Of a DNA stretch of 64,000 bases, positions 27,823-36,451 are shown one piece after another. The number at the start of each line of letters is the position of its first letter. The first letter of the stretch is position 1. Source of the DNA: Pseudodesulfovibrio indicus (lineage in GTDB: Bacteria; Desulfobacterota; Desulfovibrionia; Desulfovibrionales; Desulfovibrionaceae). The position numbers and the translations under genes were made by a program. The notes under the pieces are model-generated. The model saw nothing but the letters and a program-made list of their open reading frames with translations, made no database searches and was not told the origin of the DNA. The DNA lies in the NCBI RefSeq assembly GCF_001563225.1, contig NZ_CP014206.1:3825486-3889485 (forward strand), given 5' to 3'.

Positions 27823-29364
27823 ATGAGTGATCAGGCTAATTCTAACAAAGGCAAACAAATAGGGTTCTTCCTGGGACCCATCGTGTTCGTCTTGATGCTG
27901 ATAATCCCGGCCCCCGAGGGAATGGCCGTGGAAGCGTGGCGCGTGGCGGCCGTCACCGCCCTGATGGCGATCTGGTGGATCACCGAAGCCATCCCCATCC
28001 CGGCTACCTCCCTGCTGCCCATCGCCCTTTTCCCGTTGCTCGGCGTCATGAAGTCCGCCGCTTCCACGGCTCCCTATGCCAACCACCTGATCTACCTGTT
28101 CATGGGCGGCTTCTTCCTGGCCGTGACCATGGAGCGGTGGAACCTGCACCGCCGCGTGGCGCTGTACACCATCCGGGCCATCGGCACCAGCCCCGGCCGG
28201 ATGATCATGGGCTTCATGGTCGCCACCGGCTTCCTGTCCATGTGGGTGTCCAACACCGCCACCGCCATGATGATGGTCCCCATCGGCCTGGCCGTCATCC
28301 AGCAGGCCACCGGCTATGACTCCGACCACCTCCGCGACAGCAGCGGCAACGTCGGACCCGAATTCAATTTCGGCCGCGCCCTGATGCTCGGCATCGCCTA
28401 CGCCGCGTCCATCGGCGGCGTCGCCACCATCATCGGCACCCCCCCGAACACCGTCATGGCCGGCATGGTCGAGAAGATGTTCGGCGTGCAGATCGGCTTC
28501 GGCCAGTGGATGATGTTCGGCGTGCCCCTCGCGGCCATCACCATGCTCATCGCCTGGCTCCTGCTGACCAAGATCCTGTTCCCCATGGGCGGCATGGAGC
28601 TGGCCGGCGGCGCCAAGATCATCAACGACGAAGTGAAGAAGCTCGGGCCCATGTCCCCCGAGGAAAAGAAGATCGTCATGGTCGGCTGTTTCGTGGCCAC
28701 CTTCTGGCTGGCGCGCGGCTTCATGGCCAAGTCCTCCTTCGTGCTCGGCATCATGCCCCACTTCAAGTTCATCGGCGACGCCACCATCGGTATCCTGGGC
28801 GCGCTCATCCTGTTCGCCATTCCCGTTGACTTCAAGAAAGGCAAGTTCCTCCTCGACTGGAAGACCGCCGTCAAGATTCCCTGGGACGTCATCCTGCTCT
28901 TCGGCGGCGGCCTGGCCATCGCCAACGGCTTCGCCAAGACCGGCCTGGCGGCCTACATCGCCGGTCAGCTCGGCGCCCTGGAAGGCACCAGCATGATCAT
29001 CTTCGTGGGCGCGGTGGTCCTGATCACCATCTTCCTGACGGAGATCACCTCCAACACCGCCACCGCCACCCTGCTGGTCCCGATCATGGGTTCCGCGGCC
29101 ATCGCCATGGGCGTGCATCCGTTCGCCACCATCGTCGGCGCCTGCGTCGCGGCCTCCTACGCCTTCATGCTCCCGGTGGCCACGCCGCCCAACGCCGTCG
29201 TCTTCGGCTCGGGGTGCGTAACCATCAAACAGATGGCAAAGGCGGGCGTCTGGCTGAACATAGTCGGAACGATCCTGATCACCGCCTTCGTGGTCTACAT
29301 CCTGCCCGCGCTGTGGGGCGTGGACCTCACCGTCGTCCCGGAATGGGCTGTCATTCCCAAGTAA
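27823..29364 (+). CDS. DASS/SLC13-family sodium:dicarboxylate symporter
   Basis: 513 residues with about eleven membrane helices. The two inverted-repeat SNT motifs that bind substrate carboxylates and Na+ are present: MWVSNTATAMMM and EITSNTATATLL. The first helix pair and IATLIG-like GVATIIGTPPNTVMAGM fit the family (VcINDY, SdcS). It imports succinate, fumarate or malate, matching the enzymes upstream. ATG at 27823 follows TTGAGGAG; upstream in-frame starts lie in the terminator region. Confidence 0.92.
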   Translation: MSDQANSNKGKQIGFFLGPIVFVLMLIIPAPEGMAVEAWRVAAVTALMAIWWITEAIPIPATSLLPIALFPLLGVMKSAASTAPYANHLIYLFMGGFFLAVTMERWNLHRRVALYTIRAIGTSPGRMIMGFMVATGFLSMWVSNTATAMMMVPIGLAVIQQATGYDSDHLRDSSGNVGPEFNFGRALMLGIAYAASIGGVATIIGTPPNTVMAGMVEKMFGVQIGFGQWMMFGVPLAAITMLIAWLLLTKILFPMGGMELAGGAKIINDEVKKLGPMSPEEKKIVMVGCFVATFWLARGFMAKSSFVLGIMPHFKFIGDATIGILGALILFAIPVDFKKGKFLLDWKTAVKIPWDVILLFGGGLAIANGFAKTGLAAYIAGQLGALEGTSMIIFVGAVVLITIFLTEITSNTATATLLVPIMGSAAIAMGVHPFATIVGACVAASYAFMLPVATPPNAVVFGSGCVTIKQMAKAGVWLNIVGTILITAFVVYILPALWGVDLTVVPEWAVIPK

Positions 29365-29374
29365 AAACAACCTC

Positions 29375-29400
29375 CTGCGGGCGGCTTCGGCCGCCCGCAG
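29375..29400 (+). terminator. Terminator after the dicarboxylate symporter gene
   Basis: An 11-bp perfect stem CTGCGGGCGGC (29375-29385) closes on a TTCG tetraloop. It separates the dicarboxylate block from the Rnf operon. Confidence 0.75.
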
Positions 29401-29438
29401 CCCCCAGGCTCAATCAACCACATTTTTCAATAGGAGCT

Positions 29439-29454
29439 GCCGTCTGATGACGGC
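29439..29454 (+). promoter_or_regulatory. Small hairpin in the leader of the Rnf operon
   Basis: GCCGTC-TGAT-GACGGC forms a 6-bp stem immediately before the GGAGAGGAAAG Shine-Dalgarno of the cytochrome gene. It could modulate translation; this is only a structural observation. Confidence 0.35.
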
Positions 29455-29465
29455 GGAGAGGAAAG

Positions 29466-30230
29466 ATGCGCGCAAAATCGAAGACAATCCCGGTGGTCCT
29501 GGCGGCCATCCTGCTCCTGGCGGTGGCCGTTGTCGGCTACGTCCGGTCAGGCCAGACGCAACCCATGCCCGTCCGAATCCTGTTCGAGAACAACGGCGGC
29601 AAGGTCATCTTCTCGCACCTGGTCCACCACCGCGACTACCAGATCGAGTGCGCCTCCTGTCACCACGACAAGACGCACCCCATCGAGGCCCCGGAGGACC
29701 GCGCCCTGGCGTGCGGTTCCTGCCACCCAAACAGTTTCGACGAGAAATTCATCGAGGACCACGCGGACTCCTTCCCCAACGAGGCCTACTGCGTGCGCTG
29801 CCACCACGTCGAATACGACACGGTCCTCTTCGACCACGAGGCGCACGAGGACTACGCATCCGACTGCTCCGACTGCCACCACGGCCAGGACATCGAGCCC
29901 GAGCCGCAGAAATGCTCCAACTGCCACGACGAGCGCGGCTCCGACGAGCTGCTGTCCATGCGCCTTGCCGGGCACCAGAGCTGCGGCCAGTGCCACGAGG
30001 ACATGTTCGACAAGGGGCTGTCCAGCTGCAAGTCCTGCCACGTGCCCAAGGACATGACCGACTACAAGGGCGACTATTCCTCCTGCGGCCAGTGCCACGA
30101 GGCCGAGACCAGGGAGCTGGTCCTGCCGCGCATGAACGCCTTCCACGACCAGTGCATGTCCTGCCACGAGGAAATGGGCGCGGGCCCTTACGGCCCGGAC
30201 AACTGCAAACAATGCCACATCAGCAGGTAG
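29466..30230 (+). CDS. Decahaem c-type cytochrome associated with Rnf
   Basis: 254 residues with an N-terminal membrane anchor or signal (VVLAAILLLAVAVVGYV) and ten CXXCH haem sites: CASCH, CGSCH, CVRCH, CSDCH, CSNCH, CGQCH, CKSCH, CGQCH, CMSCH and CKQCH. Several HH pairs (CHHDK, CHHVE, CHHGQ) suggest bis-His coordination as in cytochrome c3/c7. Multihaem cytochromes next to rnfC occur in Desulfovibrio and Methanosarcina and connect Rnf to periplasmic electron carriers. It is seven bases upstream of rnfC and first in the operon. Confidence 0.95.
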   Translation: MRAKSKTIPVVLAAILLLAVAVVGYVRSGQTQPMPVRILFENNGGKVIFSHLVHHRDYQIECASCHHDKTHPIEAPEDRALACGSCHPNSFDEKFIEDHADSFPNEAYCVRCHHVEYDTVLFDHEAHEDYASDCSDCHHGQDIEPEPQKCSNCHDERGSDELLSMRLAGHQSCGQCHEDMFDKGLSSCKSCHVPKDMTDYKGDYSSCGQCHEAETRELVLPRMNAFHDQCMSCHEEMGAGPYGPDNCKQCHISR

Positions 30231-30237
30231 GCGGATT

Positions 30238-31332
30238 ATGAATACCCGAGAAACCGTATCCTCCGCCCCGGCGGAGATGAATCTGACCCGCCAGTGTCCG
30301 CTGGTCGTCTGCGGCCAGGCCGTGGTTCGCGGCGAGCGCATCGCCACGGGCTCGGTCCCAGGCCGGGGCGACGTCCACGCACCGTTCGCGGGCAAGGTCG
30401 CCCACGTGGACCCGTACCGCATCCGCATCGTCCCGGAAGGGGACGGCGAGGTCGAGCCGGACTTCCCGGCCGGGCTGGAAGGGAGCGAGCTGCTCGCCGG
30501 GCTGCGCGCCCTGGGCGCCGACCTCCCGGAGTCCGCGCGGACCGAGACCCTGATAATCAACGGCGTGGACCCCGAGCCGGGCGAGGGCTCCCGCCGCGCC
30601 CTGCTCACGGACCACAAGGAGACGCTGCGGACAGGGCTCGACATCCTGGCCAAGGGGTACGGCCCCGAGAGGATCGTCCTGGCCGTGCCGAACGGGGCCG
30701 TGAACCGGCTCCCGGACATGGAGTGCGTGGAGATTTCCCCGCAGTACCCGGCCGGGCTGGACCCGCTGGTGGCCAAGGCCGCCACCGGAAGCGAAGCCCC
30801 GGAGAACACCCTGGTGGTGGGGCTGGAGACGGTCTTCCACGCCGGGCGGATCGCCGAGACCGGGCTGCCGGTGCTGGAGACCATGGTCACCGTGGAAGGC
30901 CAGGCCCGGCTCATCCCGCTGGGGACCGCCGTGGGCGCTGTGCTGGAAGAGGCCGGGGTTGAGATCCAGGACCGCGACCGCATCGTGCTGGGCGGGGTGC
31001 TGCGCGGCAGGACGGCGGCCTCGCCCGCCCAGGGCATCGACCGGGGCAGCGCCGCCGTGCAGCTGGTGCGCAACCCGGCCCCGGTGGCCGAGGACGCGGC
31101 CTGCGTGGGGTGCGGCGAGTGCGTACGCCGCTGCCCGGCCCGCCTCGACCCCTCCATGATCACCAGCTACGCCGAGTTCGGCCTCTACGACAAGGCCGAG
31201 GCCGAGGCCGTGGACGTCTGTTTCGAATGCGGGTTGTGCGGATACTTCTGCATCGCGCGCCGCCCCATGCTCCAATACATCCGGCTCGCCAAGAACGAGC
31301 TGGCCAAGGCCAAGGCCGGGGAGGACCAATAA
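30238..31332 (+). CDS. rnfC: Rnf complex subunit RnfC
   Basis: 364 residues. Two cysteine clusters near the C-terminus, CVGCGECVRRCPA and CFECGLCGYFC, bind 4Fe-4S centres. The region before them is the SLBB/barrel-sandwich part of RnfC. It is shorter than NADH-binding RnfC of other bacteria (typically about 440 or more). I do not see a clear GxGxxG NAD-binding stretch in the N-terminal part, and the upstream cytochrome or the RnfB fusion may take over substrate contact; this is inference. Confidence 0.88.
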   Translation: MNTRETVSSAPAEMNLTRQCPLVVCGQAVVRGERIATGSVPGRGDVHAPFAGKVAHVDPYRIRIVPEGDGEVEPDFPAGLEGSELLAGLRALGADLPESARTETLIINGVDPEPGEGSRRALLTDHKETLRTGLDILAKGYGPERIVLAVPNGAVNRLPDMECVEISPQYPAGLDPLVAKAATGSEAPENTLVVGLETVFHAGRIAETGLPVLETMVTVEGQARLIPLGTAVGAVLEEAGVEIQDRDRIVLGGVLRGRTAASPAQGIDRGSAAVQLVRNPAPVAEDAACVGCGECVRRCPARLDPSMITSYAEFGLYDKAEAEAVDVCFECGLCGYFCIARRPMLQYIRLAKNELAKAKAGEDQ

Positions 31333-31334
31333 CC

Positions 31335-32285
31335 GTGAAGCCCCTCAACCCATTCGCCCTGACCGTCTCGGTCCCGCCCCACCGCCACTGCGGCGTCACG
31401 GTGCGGAGCCGGATGGCCAACATCCTGGTGGCCATGTTCCCCGCCGCCGTCATGGCGGCCATGACCTTCGGCATGCCCGCGGTGCGGGTCATGGCCCTGT
31501 CCATGGGCGCGGCCGTGTTCACCGAGATGGCCTGCGACTATTTCATGGACCGCGACACGGACGTGGCCAACCTCCACGCCTTCACCGTGGGGCTGGCCTT
31601 CGCCTTCCTGCTCCCGGCCTCCGCCCCCTGGTGGCTGGCGGCCATCGGCAGCGCGGCTTCCATCATCCTCGGCAAGGCGTGCTTCGGCCCCCTGGGCGGC
31701 AGCCCGTTCTGCGCCCCGCTCATCGGCTGGGCCATCTGCCGCATCTCCTGGCCCGCGTTCATGGACATCGACGCCTCCATGCTCGGCACGGACCTGACCT
31801 ATCCCTTGGCCCAGCTCAAGAACTTCGGGCTCAACGCGGTCCAGATCACCGACGCCCGCGCCCTGTTCCTGGGCAAGCAGCTCGGCGGCCTGGGCGCGGT
31901 CCAGATAGCGGGCGTGCTTCTCGGCGGCATGCTCCTGGTCATGCGCAAGCAGGTCTCGTCCATCATCCCGGTGGGGGTCATCGCGGGCGTCTGCCTGACC
32001 GCCTTCCTGTTCAACCGGCTGGACCCGTCGATCCACCCCGGCCCGGCCTTCCAGCTGCTGACCGGGTCCGCCCTGTTCGGGGCGTTCTTCCTGGCCACGG
32101 ACGGCCCCTCCTCGCCCAACCGCCAGATCCCGATGCTCCTCTTCGGGCTGCTGGCCGGTGCGCTGATCATCGTCATTCGCACCTGGGGCGCGTACGCGGA
32201 CGGCGTTCCCTTCGCCATCCTGCTGGCCAACCTGTTCACCCCGGTGCTCGAACGCATCCGGCCCAAGCCGTTCGGAAGGAGCTAG
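31335..32285 (+). CDS. rnfD: Rnf complex subunit RnfD
   Basis: 316 residues, about nine membrane helices, starting at a GTG three bases after the rnfC stop. The N-terminal SVPPHRHCGVTVRSRM and DYFMDRDT match RnfD/NqrB. The periplasmic loop where RnfD proteins usually carry a Ser-Gly-Ala-Thr flavinylation site reads ITDARALFLGKQLGG here, with no SGAT. Covalent FMN on this subunit is therefore doubtful. Confidence 0.9.
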   Translation: MKPLNPFALTVSVPPHRHCGVTVRSRMANILVAMFPAAVMAAMTFGMPAVRVMALSMGAAVFTEMACDYFMDRDTDVANLHAFTVGLAFAFLLPASAPWWLAAIGSAASIILGKACFGPLGGSPFCAPLIGWAICRISWPAFMDIDASMLGTDLTYPLAQLKNFGLNAVQITDARALFLGKQLGGLGAVQIAGVLLGGMLLVMRKQVSSIIPVGVIAGVCLTAFLFNRLDPSIHPGPAFQLLTGSALFGAFFLATDGPSSPNRQIPMLLFGLLAGALIIVIRTWGAYADGVPFAILLANLFTPVLERIRPKPFGRS

Positions 32286-32288
32286 GCC

Positions 32289-32873
32289 ATGAAGGACATG
32301 ATGAAAATGATGATCGTCCTGTCGCTGATCTGCGGCATCGCGGGCGTCACCCTGGCCGCGCTGAAAGAGGTCACGGCCCCGATCATCGAGGAGCAGGAGC
32401 TGACCTACGTCCAGGCCCCGGCCATCCTCTCGGTGCTCACCGGCTACGACAACGACCCCATCAAGGACCGCAAGAAATTCGACGTGGACGGCCGCACCGT
32501 GACCGTGTTCCCGGCCCTCAGCCAGGGCCGCCTCATCGGGCTGGCCTTCGAGACCTACGGCAAGGGCTACGGCGGCAACATCGGCGTCATGGTCGGCTTC
32601 GACATGACGGACATGAACGCCATGACCCTGTCGGGCATCGGCATCACCACCCTGAAGGAGACGCCCGGCCTTGGCGCGCGGGTGGCCGGGCACGGCTACA
32701 CCACGCAGTTCAGGGGCCACTCCCTGGAGGCCGTGGAACTGAAAAAGAACGGCGGCGACATCGAGGCCGTGGCCGGGGCGACCATCTCGTCCACCGGCAC
32801 CGTGTCCGCCGTGCGCGACGCCATAGCCGTCTTCAACTCCCTGAAAAGCAAGCTCGCGGCGGGCTGGTCCTAA
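32289..32873 (+). CDS. rnfG: Rnf complex subunit RnfG, flavoprotein
   Basis: 194 residues with one N-terminal membrane anchor (MMIVLSLICGIAGVTLAAL) and an FMN-binding periplasmic domain. The flavinylation motif is AGATISSTG with Thr165 as acceptor. It is the natural substrate of the ApbE domain encoded at 15841. SD AAGGAG lies just upstream of the ATG. Confidence 0.93.
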   Translation: MKDMMKMMIVLSLICGIAGVTLAALKEVTAPIIEEQELTYVQAPAILSVLTGYDNDPIKDRKKFDVDGRTVTVFPALSQGRLIGLAFETYGKGYGGNIGVMVGFDMTDMNAMTLSGIGITTLKETPGLGARVAGHGYTTQFRGHSLEAVELKKNGGDIEAVAGATISSTGTVSAVRDAIAVFNSLKSKLAAGWS

Positions 32874-32897
32874 GCCGCGCCGTTTGAGGAGCCGAAC

Positions 32898-33572
32898 ATG
32901 AACAGATTGTGGAAGGAATTCTCCAAGGGACTGTGGACGGAGCTGCCCCCGTTCAAGCTGGTCCTCGGCCTGTGTCCCACCCTGGCCGTGACCAATACGG
33001 CGGGCAACGGGCTGGGCATGGGCATGGCCGTGGTCTTTGTCCTGGCGCTGTCCAACCTGATGATCTCGCTGCTCAGAAAACTGATCCCGGCCAAGGTCCG
33101 CATCGTCTGCTTCATCGCCATCTCCGCCTCTCTGGTGGTGGCCGTGGAGCTGCTCATGCAGGCCTTTGCCTACCCCCTCTACCAGCAGCTCGGCATCTTC
33201 GTGCCGCTGATCGTGGTCAACTGCATCATCTTGGGGCGGGCCGAGGCGTTCGCCTCCAAGAACGGCCCCCTGCTCTCCCTGGCCGACGGGTTGGGCATGG
33301 GGTTGGGCTTCACCCTGTCCCTGACCTTCCTCGGCGCGCTGCGCGAGGTACTGGGCGCGGGCCAGCTGTTCGGCGTGAACGTGGCCTGGGAAGGGTTCGA
33401 GCCCTTCGGGATCATGGTCCAGGCCCCCGGGGCGTTCGTCTCCCTGGGCATCCTCCTGGCGATCATGACCTTTGTCGAGAACGTCCGGCGCAAGCGCCGC
33501 GGGCTGGCGGCGGTCCAAGGCCCGACCCACGACTGCGGCGCCTGCACCGGCTGCGGCCAAAAGAACTGCTAA
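32898..33572 (+). CDS. rnfE: Rnf complex subunit RnfE with cysteine-rich tail
   Basis: 224 residues with six membrane helices of the RnfE/NqrD family. The conserved VNCIILGRAEAFASKN holds the cysteine of the intramembrane iron site. The C-terminus is extended and ends HDCGACTGCGQKNC, four cysteines at 213, 216, 219 and 224 that could ligate a further cluster on the cytoplasmic side. Confidence 0.92.
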   Translation: MNRLWKEFSKGLWTELPPFKLVLGLCPTLAVTNTAGNGLGMGMAVVFVLALSNLMISLLRKLIPAKVRIVCFIAISASLVVAVELLMQAFAYPLYQQLGIFVPLIVVNCIILGRAEAFASKNGPLLSLADGLGMGLGFTLSLTFLGALREVLGAGQLFGVNVAWEGFEPFGIMVQAPGAFVSLGILLAIMTFVENVRRKRRGLAAVQGPTHDCGACTGCGQKNC

Positions 33573-33587
33573 TCGGGGGAAACGACC

Positions 33588-34163
33588 ATGCAGGAATACT
33601 TCCTTCTCTTCATCGGGGCGATGTTCGTCAACAACATCGTGCTCGCCCAATACCTGGGCAACTGCCCGTTCATCGGCACCTCCAAGGACACCGGGGTGGC
33701 CGTGGGCATGGGCGGGGCCGTGGTCTTCGTGGCCGTCATGGCCGCGGCCATCACCTGGCTGGTCCAGGAGTACGTCCTGGCCCCCTTCGGCCTGGGCTTC
33801 CTCCAGACCCTGGCCTTCATCCTGGTCATCGCCGCCCTGGTCCAGTTCGTGGAGATGTTCCTCAAGAAGATGGTCCCGCCGCTGTACAAGTCGCTGGGCA
33901 TCTTCCTGCCGCTGATCACCACCAACTGCGCGGTCATGGGCATCGCGCTGATCTGCCAGCGCGAGGAATTCGGCTTCGTGAAGACGGTCCTGTTCGCCCT
34001 GGCTTCGGGCCTGGGCTTCATGATCGCCCTGGTCCTGCTGGCCGGCATCCGCGAGAAGCTGGCCGTCCGGCGGCTGCCCATCGCCATGCGCGGCACGCCC
34101 ATCGGCCTGATCATGGCCGGGCTCATGTCCCTGGCCTTCTTCGCCTTCAAGGGCATGATCTAG
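33588..34163 (+). CDS. rnfA: Rnf complex subunit RnfA
   Basis: 191 residues, six helices, partner of RnfE in inverted topology. FVNNIVLAQYLGNCPFIG and ITTNCAVMGIAL contain the conserved asparagine-cysteine pairs that hold the iron centre across the membrane. Length and sequence are normal for the family. Confidence 0.94.
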   Translation: MQEYFLLFIGAMFVNNIVLAQYLGNCPFIGTSKDTGVAVGMGGAVVFVAVMAAAITWLVQEYVLAPFGLGFLQTLAFILVIAALVQFVEMFLKKMVPPLYKSLGIFLPLITTNCAVMGIALICQREEFGFVKTVLFALASGLGFMIALVLLAGIREKLAVRRLPIAMRGTPIGLIMAGLMSLAFFAFKGMI

Positions 34164-34196
34164 GGAACCACCCACAACGGAATACGGGATACGACA

Positions 34197-36308
34197 ATGA
34201 TACTGACATCGGGACTGACGCTTTTCGGCATTGGGCTGCTGGCCGCGGCCATCCTCGGCGTGGCCTCCAGGCTCCTCTTCGTCAAGGAGGACCCCCGCAT
34301 CGCGCTGATCGAGGACAACCTGCCCGGCGCCAACTGCGGCGGCTGCGGCTTCCCCGGCTGTTCCGGCGCGGCGGCGGCCATCGTGGCGGGCAAGGCCCCG
34401 GCCACGGTGTGCATCGTGTCCGACGCCGAAGCGAGCGCGCGGGTGGCGGCCATCATGGGCCAGGAGGTCCTGGAGCGCGAACCCGAGCTGGCCGTGCGCG
34501 ACTGCACCGGCGGGCTGCGGGCCGACGACGCCTTCCACTACGAGGGCGCGCTGGACTGCCGCGCCGCCCACCTGCTCTACGGCGGGTCCAAGGCCTGCCC
34601 CGAGGGCTGCCTGGGGCTCGGCACCTGCGTGCGCGCCTGCCCCTTCGACGCCATCCACATGGGACCCGAAGGGCTGCCGGTCATCGACCCGGCCCAGTGC
34701 AAGGCGTGCGGCAACTGCGTGGCCGCCTGCCCGCGCGGGGTCATCGCCGTGTCCGGCATGACCGCCCGGCTCCTGCACCTCAACCAGACCACGGACTGCC
34801 TGGCACCCTGCCGCCAGAAATGCCCGGCCCAGATCAACATCCCGCGTTACATCGAGCAGATCAAGGCGGGCGACTATGACGGCGCGGTCATGACCATCAA
34901 GGAGCGCAACCCGCTGCTGGTCACCTGCGGCCGAGTCTGCCCGCGCCCCTGCGAGACCATGTGCCGCCGCCAGTACGTGGACGAGACCGTGGGCATCAAC
35001 ATGCTGAAGCGGTTCGTGGCCGACCGCGAGCTGCACTCCGGCTCCCGGCTGCCCGTGCCCTGCGCCAAGGACACCGGCAAGCGCGTGGCCGTCATCGGCG
35101 GCGGCCCGGCCGGGCTGTCCTGCGCCTATTTCCTGCGTCGGCTGGGCCACAGCCCGGTCATCTTCGACGCCATGCCCGCCCTGGGCGGCCAGACACGCTA
35201 CGGCATCCCGGAATACCGGCTGCCCAAGGCGGACCTCGACTGGGAGATCCAGGGCATCCTGGACCTCGGCATCGAGGCCCGGCTGAACACCAAGTTCGGC
35301 AAGGACTTCACCCTGGCATCCCTGCGCGAGGAAGGGTTCGACGCGACCTTCATCGGCATCGGCGCGTGGCAGGCGTCCGGCATGTACGCCGAGGGCGAGG
35401 ACCTGGACGGCGTCATGGGCGGCATCGAGTTCCTGACCGCCCACGCCCTGGGCCAGAAGCCCGAGACCGGCAACAAGGTCATCGTGGTCGGCGGCGGCAA
35501 CACCGCCATCGACGCGGCCCGGACCTGCGTGCGCCTCGGCGCTGAGGTCACGCTCATGTACCGCCGCACCCGCGCCGAAATGCCCGCCGACGTGGAAGAG
35601 ATCGTCGGGGCCGAGGACGAGGGCGTCAAGTTCCGCTTCCTGGCCGCTCCCGCGCGCGTCATCGGCGACGAGAACGGCAAGGCCACCCACCTGGAATTCT
35701 ACGAGATGGAACTGGGCGAGCCGGACGACTCCGGACGCCGCCGCCCGGTGAAGAAGGAGGGGTCCGAGCAGCGCATGGAGGCCAGCCTGATCATCCCGGC
35801 CATCGGCCAGAAGCCGGACCTCGGCTGCCTGTACGACGACGGCGAGGGCGAGTGCCCCCTGGAGACCACCCGGTGGCAGACCATCGTGGCCGACCCGGAC
35901 ACCTTCGAGACCGCCATCCCCGGCGTGTTCACCGCGGGCGACGTCTACACCGGTCCGGACCTGGTCATCTCGGCCATCGGCGACGGGCGCAAGGCGGCCC
36001 GGTCCATCCACTATCACCTGACCCGAGGGGACATCCCGGTCCCGGAGACCACCCAGAAGGGCATGATCCCCTACACGCTGTTCAAGGAAATAGACTTTGT
36101 CGAACGCAAGAAACGCGCGGTGCTGCCGCACCTGTGCCACGGGGACGACCGCAACTGCACCTTCAACGAGGTGGAGGGGTCGCTCAGCGAGGAGGAGGCC
36201 CGCGCCGAGGCCGACCGCTGCCTGCGCTGCGGCCTGGTCTGCTACGACCGCGACCTGCGCGAGGAGCCGTTCCTGCCCGATCTGAGGGACCAGACGAAAG
36301 ACGCATAG
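34197..36308 (+). CDS. rnfB: RnfB fused to a GltD/NfnB-like NAD(P)H oxidoreductase module
   Basis: 703 residues, far longer than ordinary RnfB. Residues 1-30 are a membrane anchor, then a Fe-S domain (GANCGGCGFPGCSG, 45-57) and two ferredoxin clusters (CPEGCLGLGTCVRACP and CKACGNCVAACP, 134-179), as in RnfB. From about 200 a GltD/DPYD-type module follows: an N-terminal Cys domain (CLAPCRQKCP, CGRVCPRPCETMC), FAD motif VAVIGGGPAGLSCAY (297-311), NAD(P) motif VIVVGGGNTAIDAA (428-441) and YRRTRAEMP. It ends with CLRCGLVC. It could pass electrons between NAD(P)H, ferredoxin and the membrane complex within one chain. Substrate and direction are inference. Confidence 0.9.
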   Translation: MILTSGLTLFGIGLLAAAILGVASRLLFVKEDPRIALIEDNLPGANCGGCGFPGCSGAAAAIVAGKAPATVCIVSDAEASARVAAIMGQEVLEREPELAVRDCTGGLRADDAFHYEGALDCRAAHLLYGGSKACPEGCLGLGTCVRACPFDAIHMGPEGLPVIDPAQCKACGNCVAACPRGVIAVSGMTARLLHLNQTTDCLAPCRQKCPAQINIPRYIEQIKAGDYDGAVMTIKERNPLLVTCGRVCPRPCETMCRRQYVDETVGINMLKRFVADRELHSGSRLPVPCAKDTGKRVAVIGGGPAGLSCAYFLRRLGHSPVIFDAMPALGGQTRYGIPEYRLPKADLDWEIQGILDLGIEARLNTKFGKDFTLASLREEGFDATFIGIGAWQASGMYAEGEDLDGVMGGIEFLTAHALGQKPETGNKVIVVGGGNTAIDAARTCVRLGAEVTLMYRRTRAEMPADVEEIVGAEDEGVKFRFLAAPARVIGDENGKATHLEFYEMELGEPDDSGRRRPVKKEGSEQRMEASLIIPAIGQKPDLGCLYDDGEGECPLETTRWQTIVADPDTFETAIPGVFTAGDVYTGPDLVISAIGDGRKAARSIHYHLTRGDIPVPETTQKGMIPYTLFKEIDFVERKKRAVLPHLCHGDDRNCTFNEVEGSLSEEEARAEADRCLRCGLVCYDRDLREEPFLPDLRDQTKDA

Positions 36309-36390
36309 ATTCAGTCACCATACCCCATGCCCTACGGAGGAAGGGGAACGCCGTCGTCGCCCCCGACGTCACCCACGGCGGTCCCCCTAC

Positions 36391-36422
36391 GGGAGAAGGG
36401 CGTCCGACAACGCCCTTCTCCC
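36391..36422 (+). terminator. 13-bp perfect hairpin between rnfB and pta
   Basis: GGGAGAAGGGCGT (36391-36403) pairs with ACGCCCTTCTCCC (36410-36422). It sits about 30 bp before the pta start and lacks a U-tract; it may attenuate read-through from the Rnf operon. Confidence 0.5.
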
Positions 36423-36451
36423 GGCCTCCACGAAACGGCAAGGAGCCATAC

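Noticed and set aside
31185-36140. Very long minus-strand open frame opposite the rnf genes
   Set aside because: GC-rich codon usage removes stops on the opposite strand; the translation is low-complexity (Gly/His/Asp/Gln-rich) and the plus strand carries conserved Rnf proteins.
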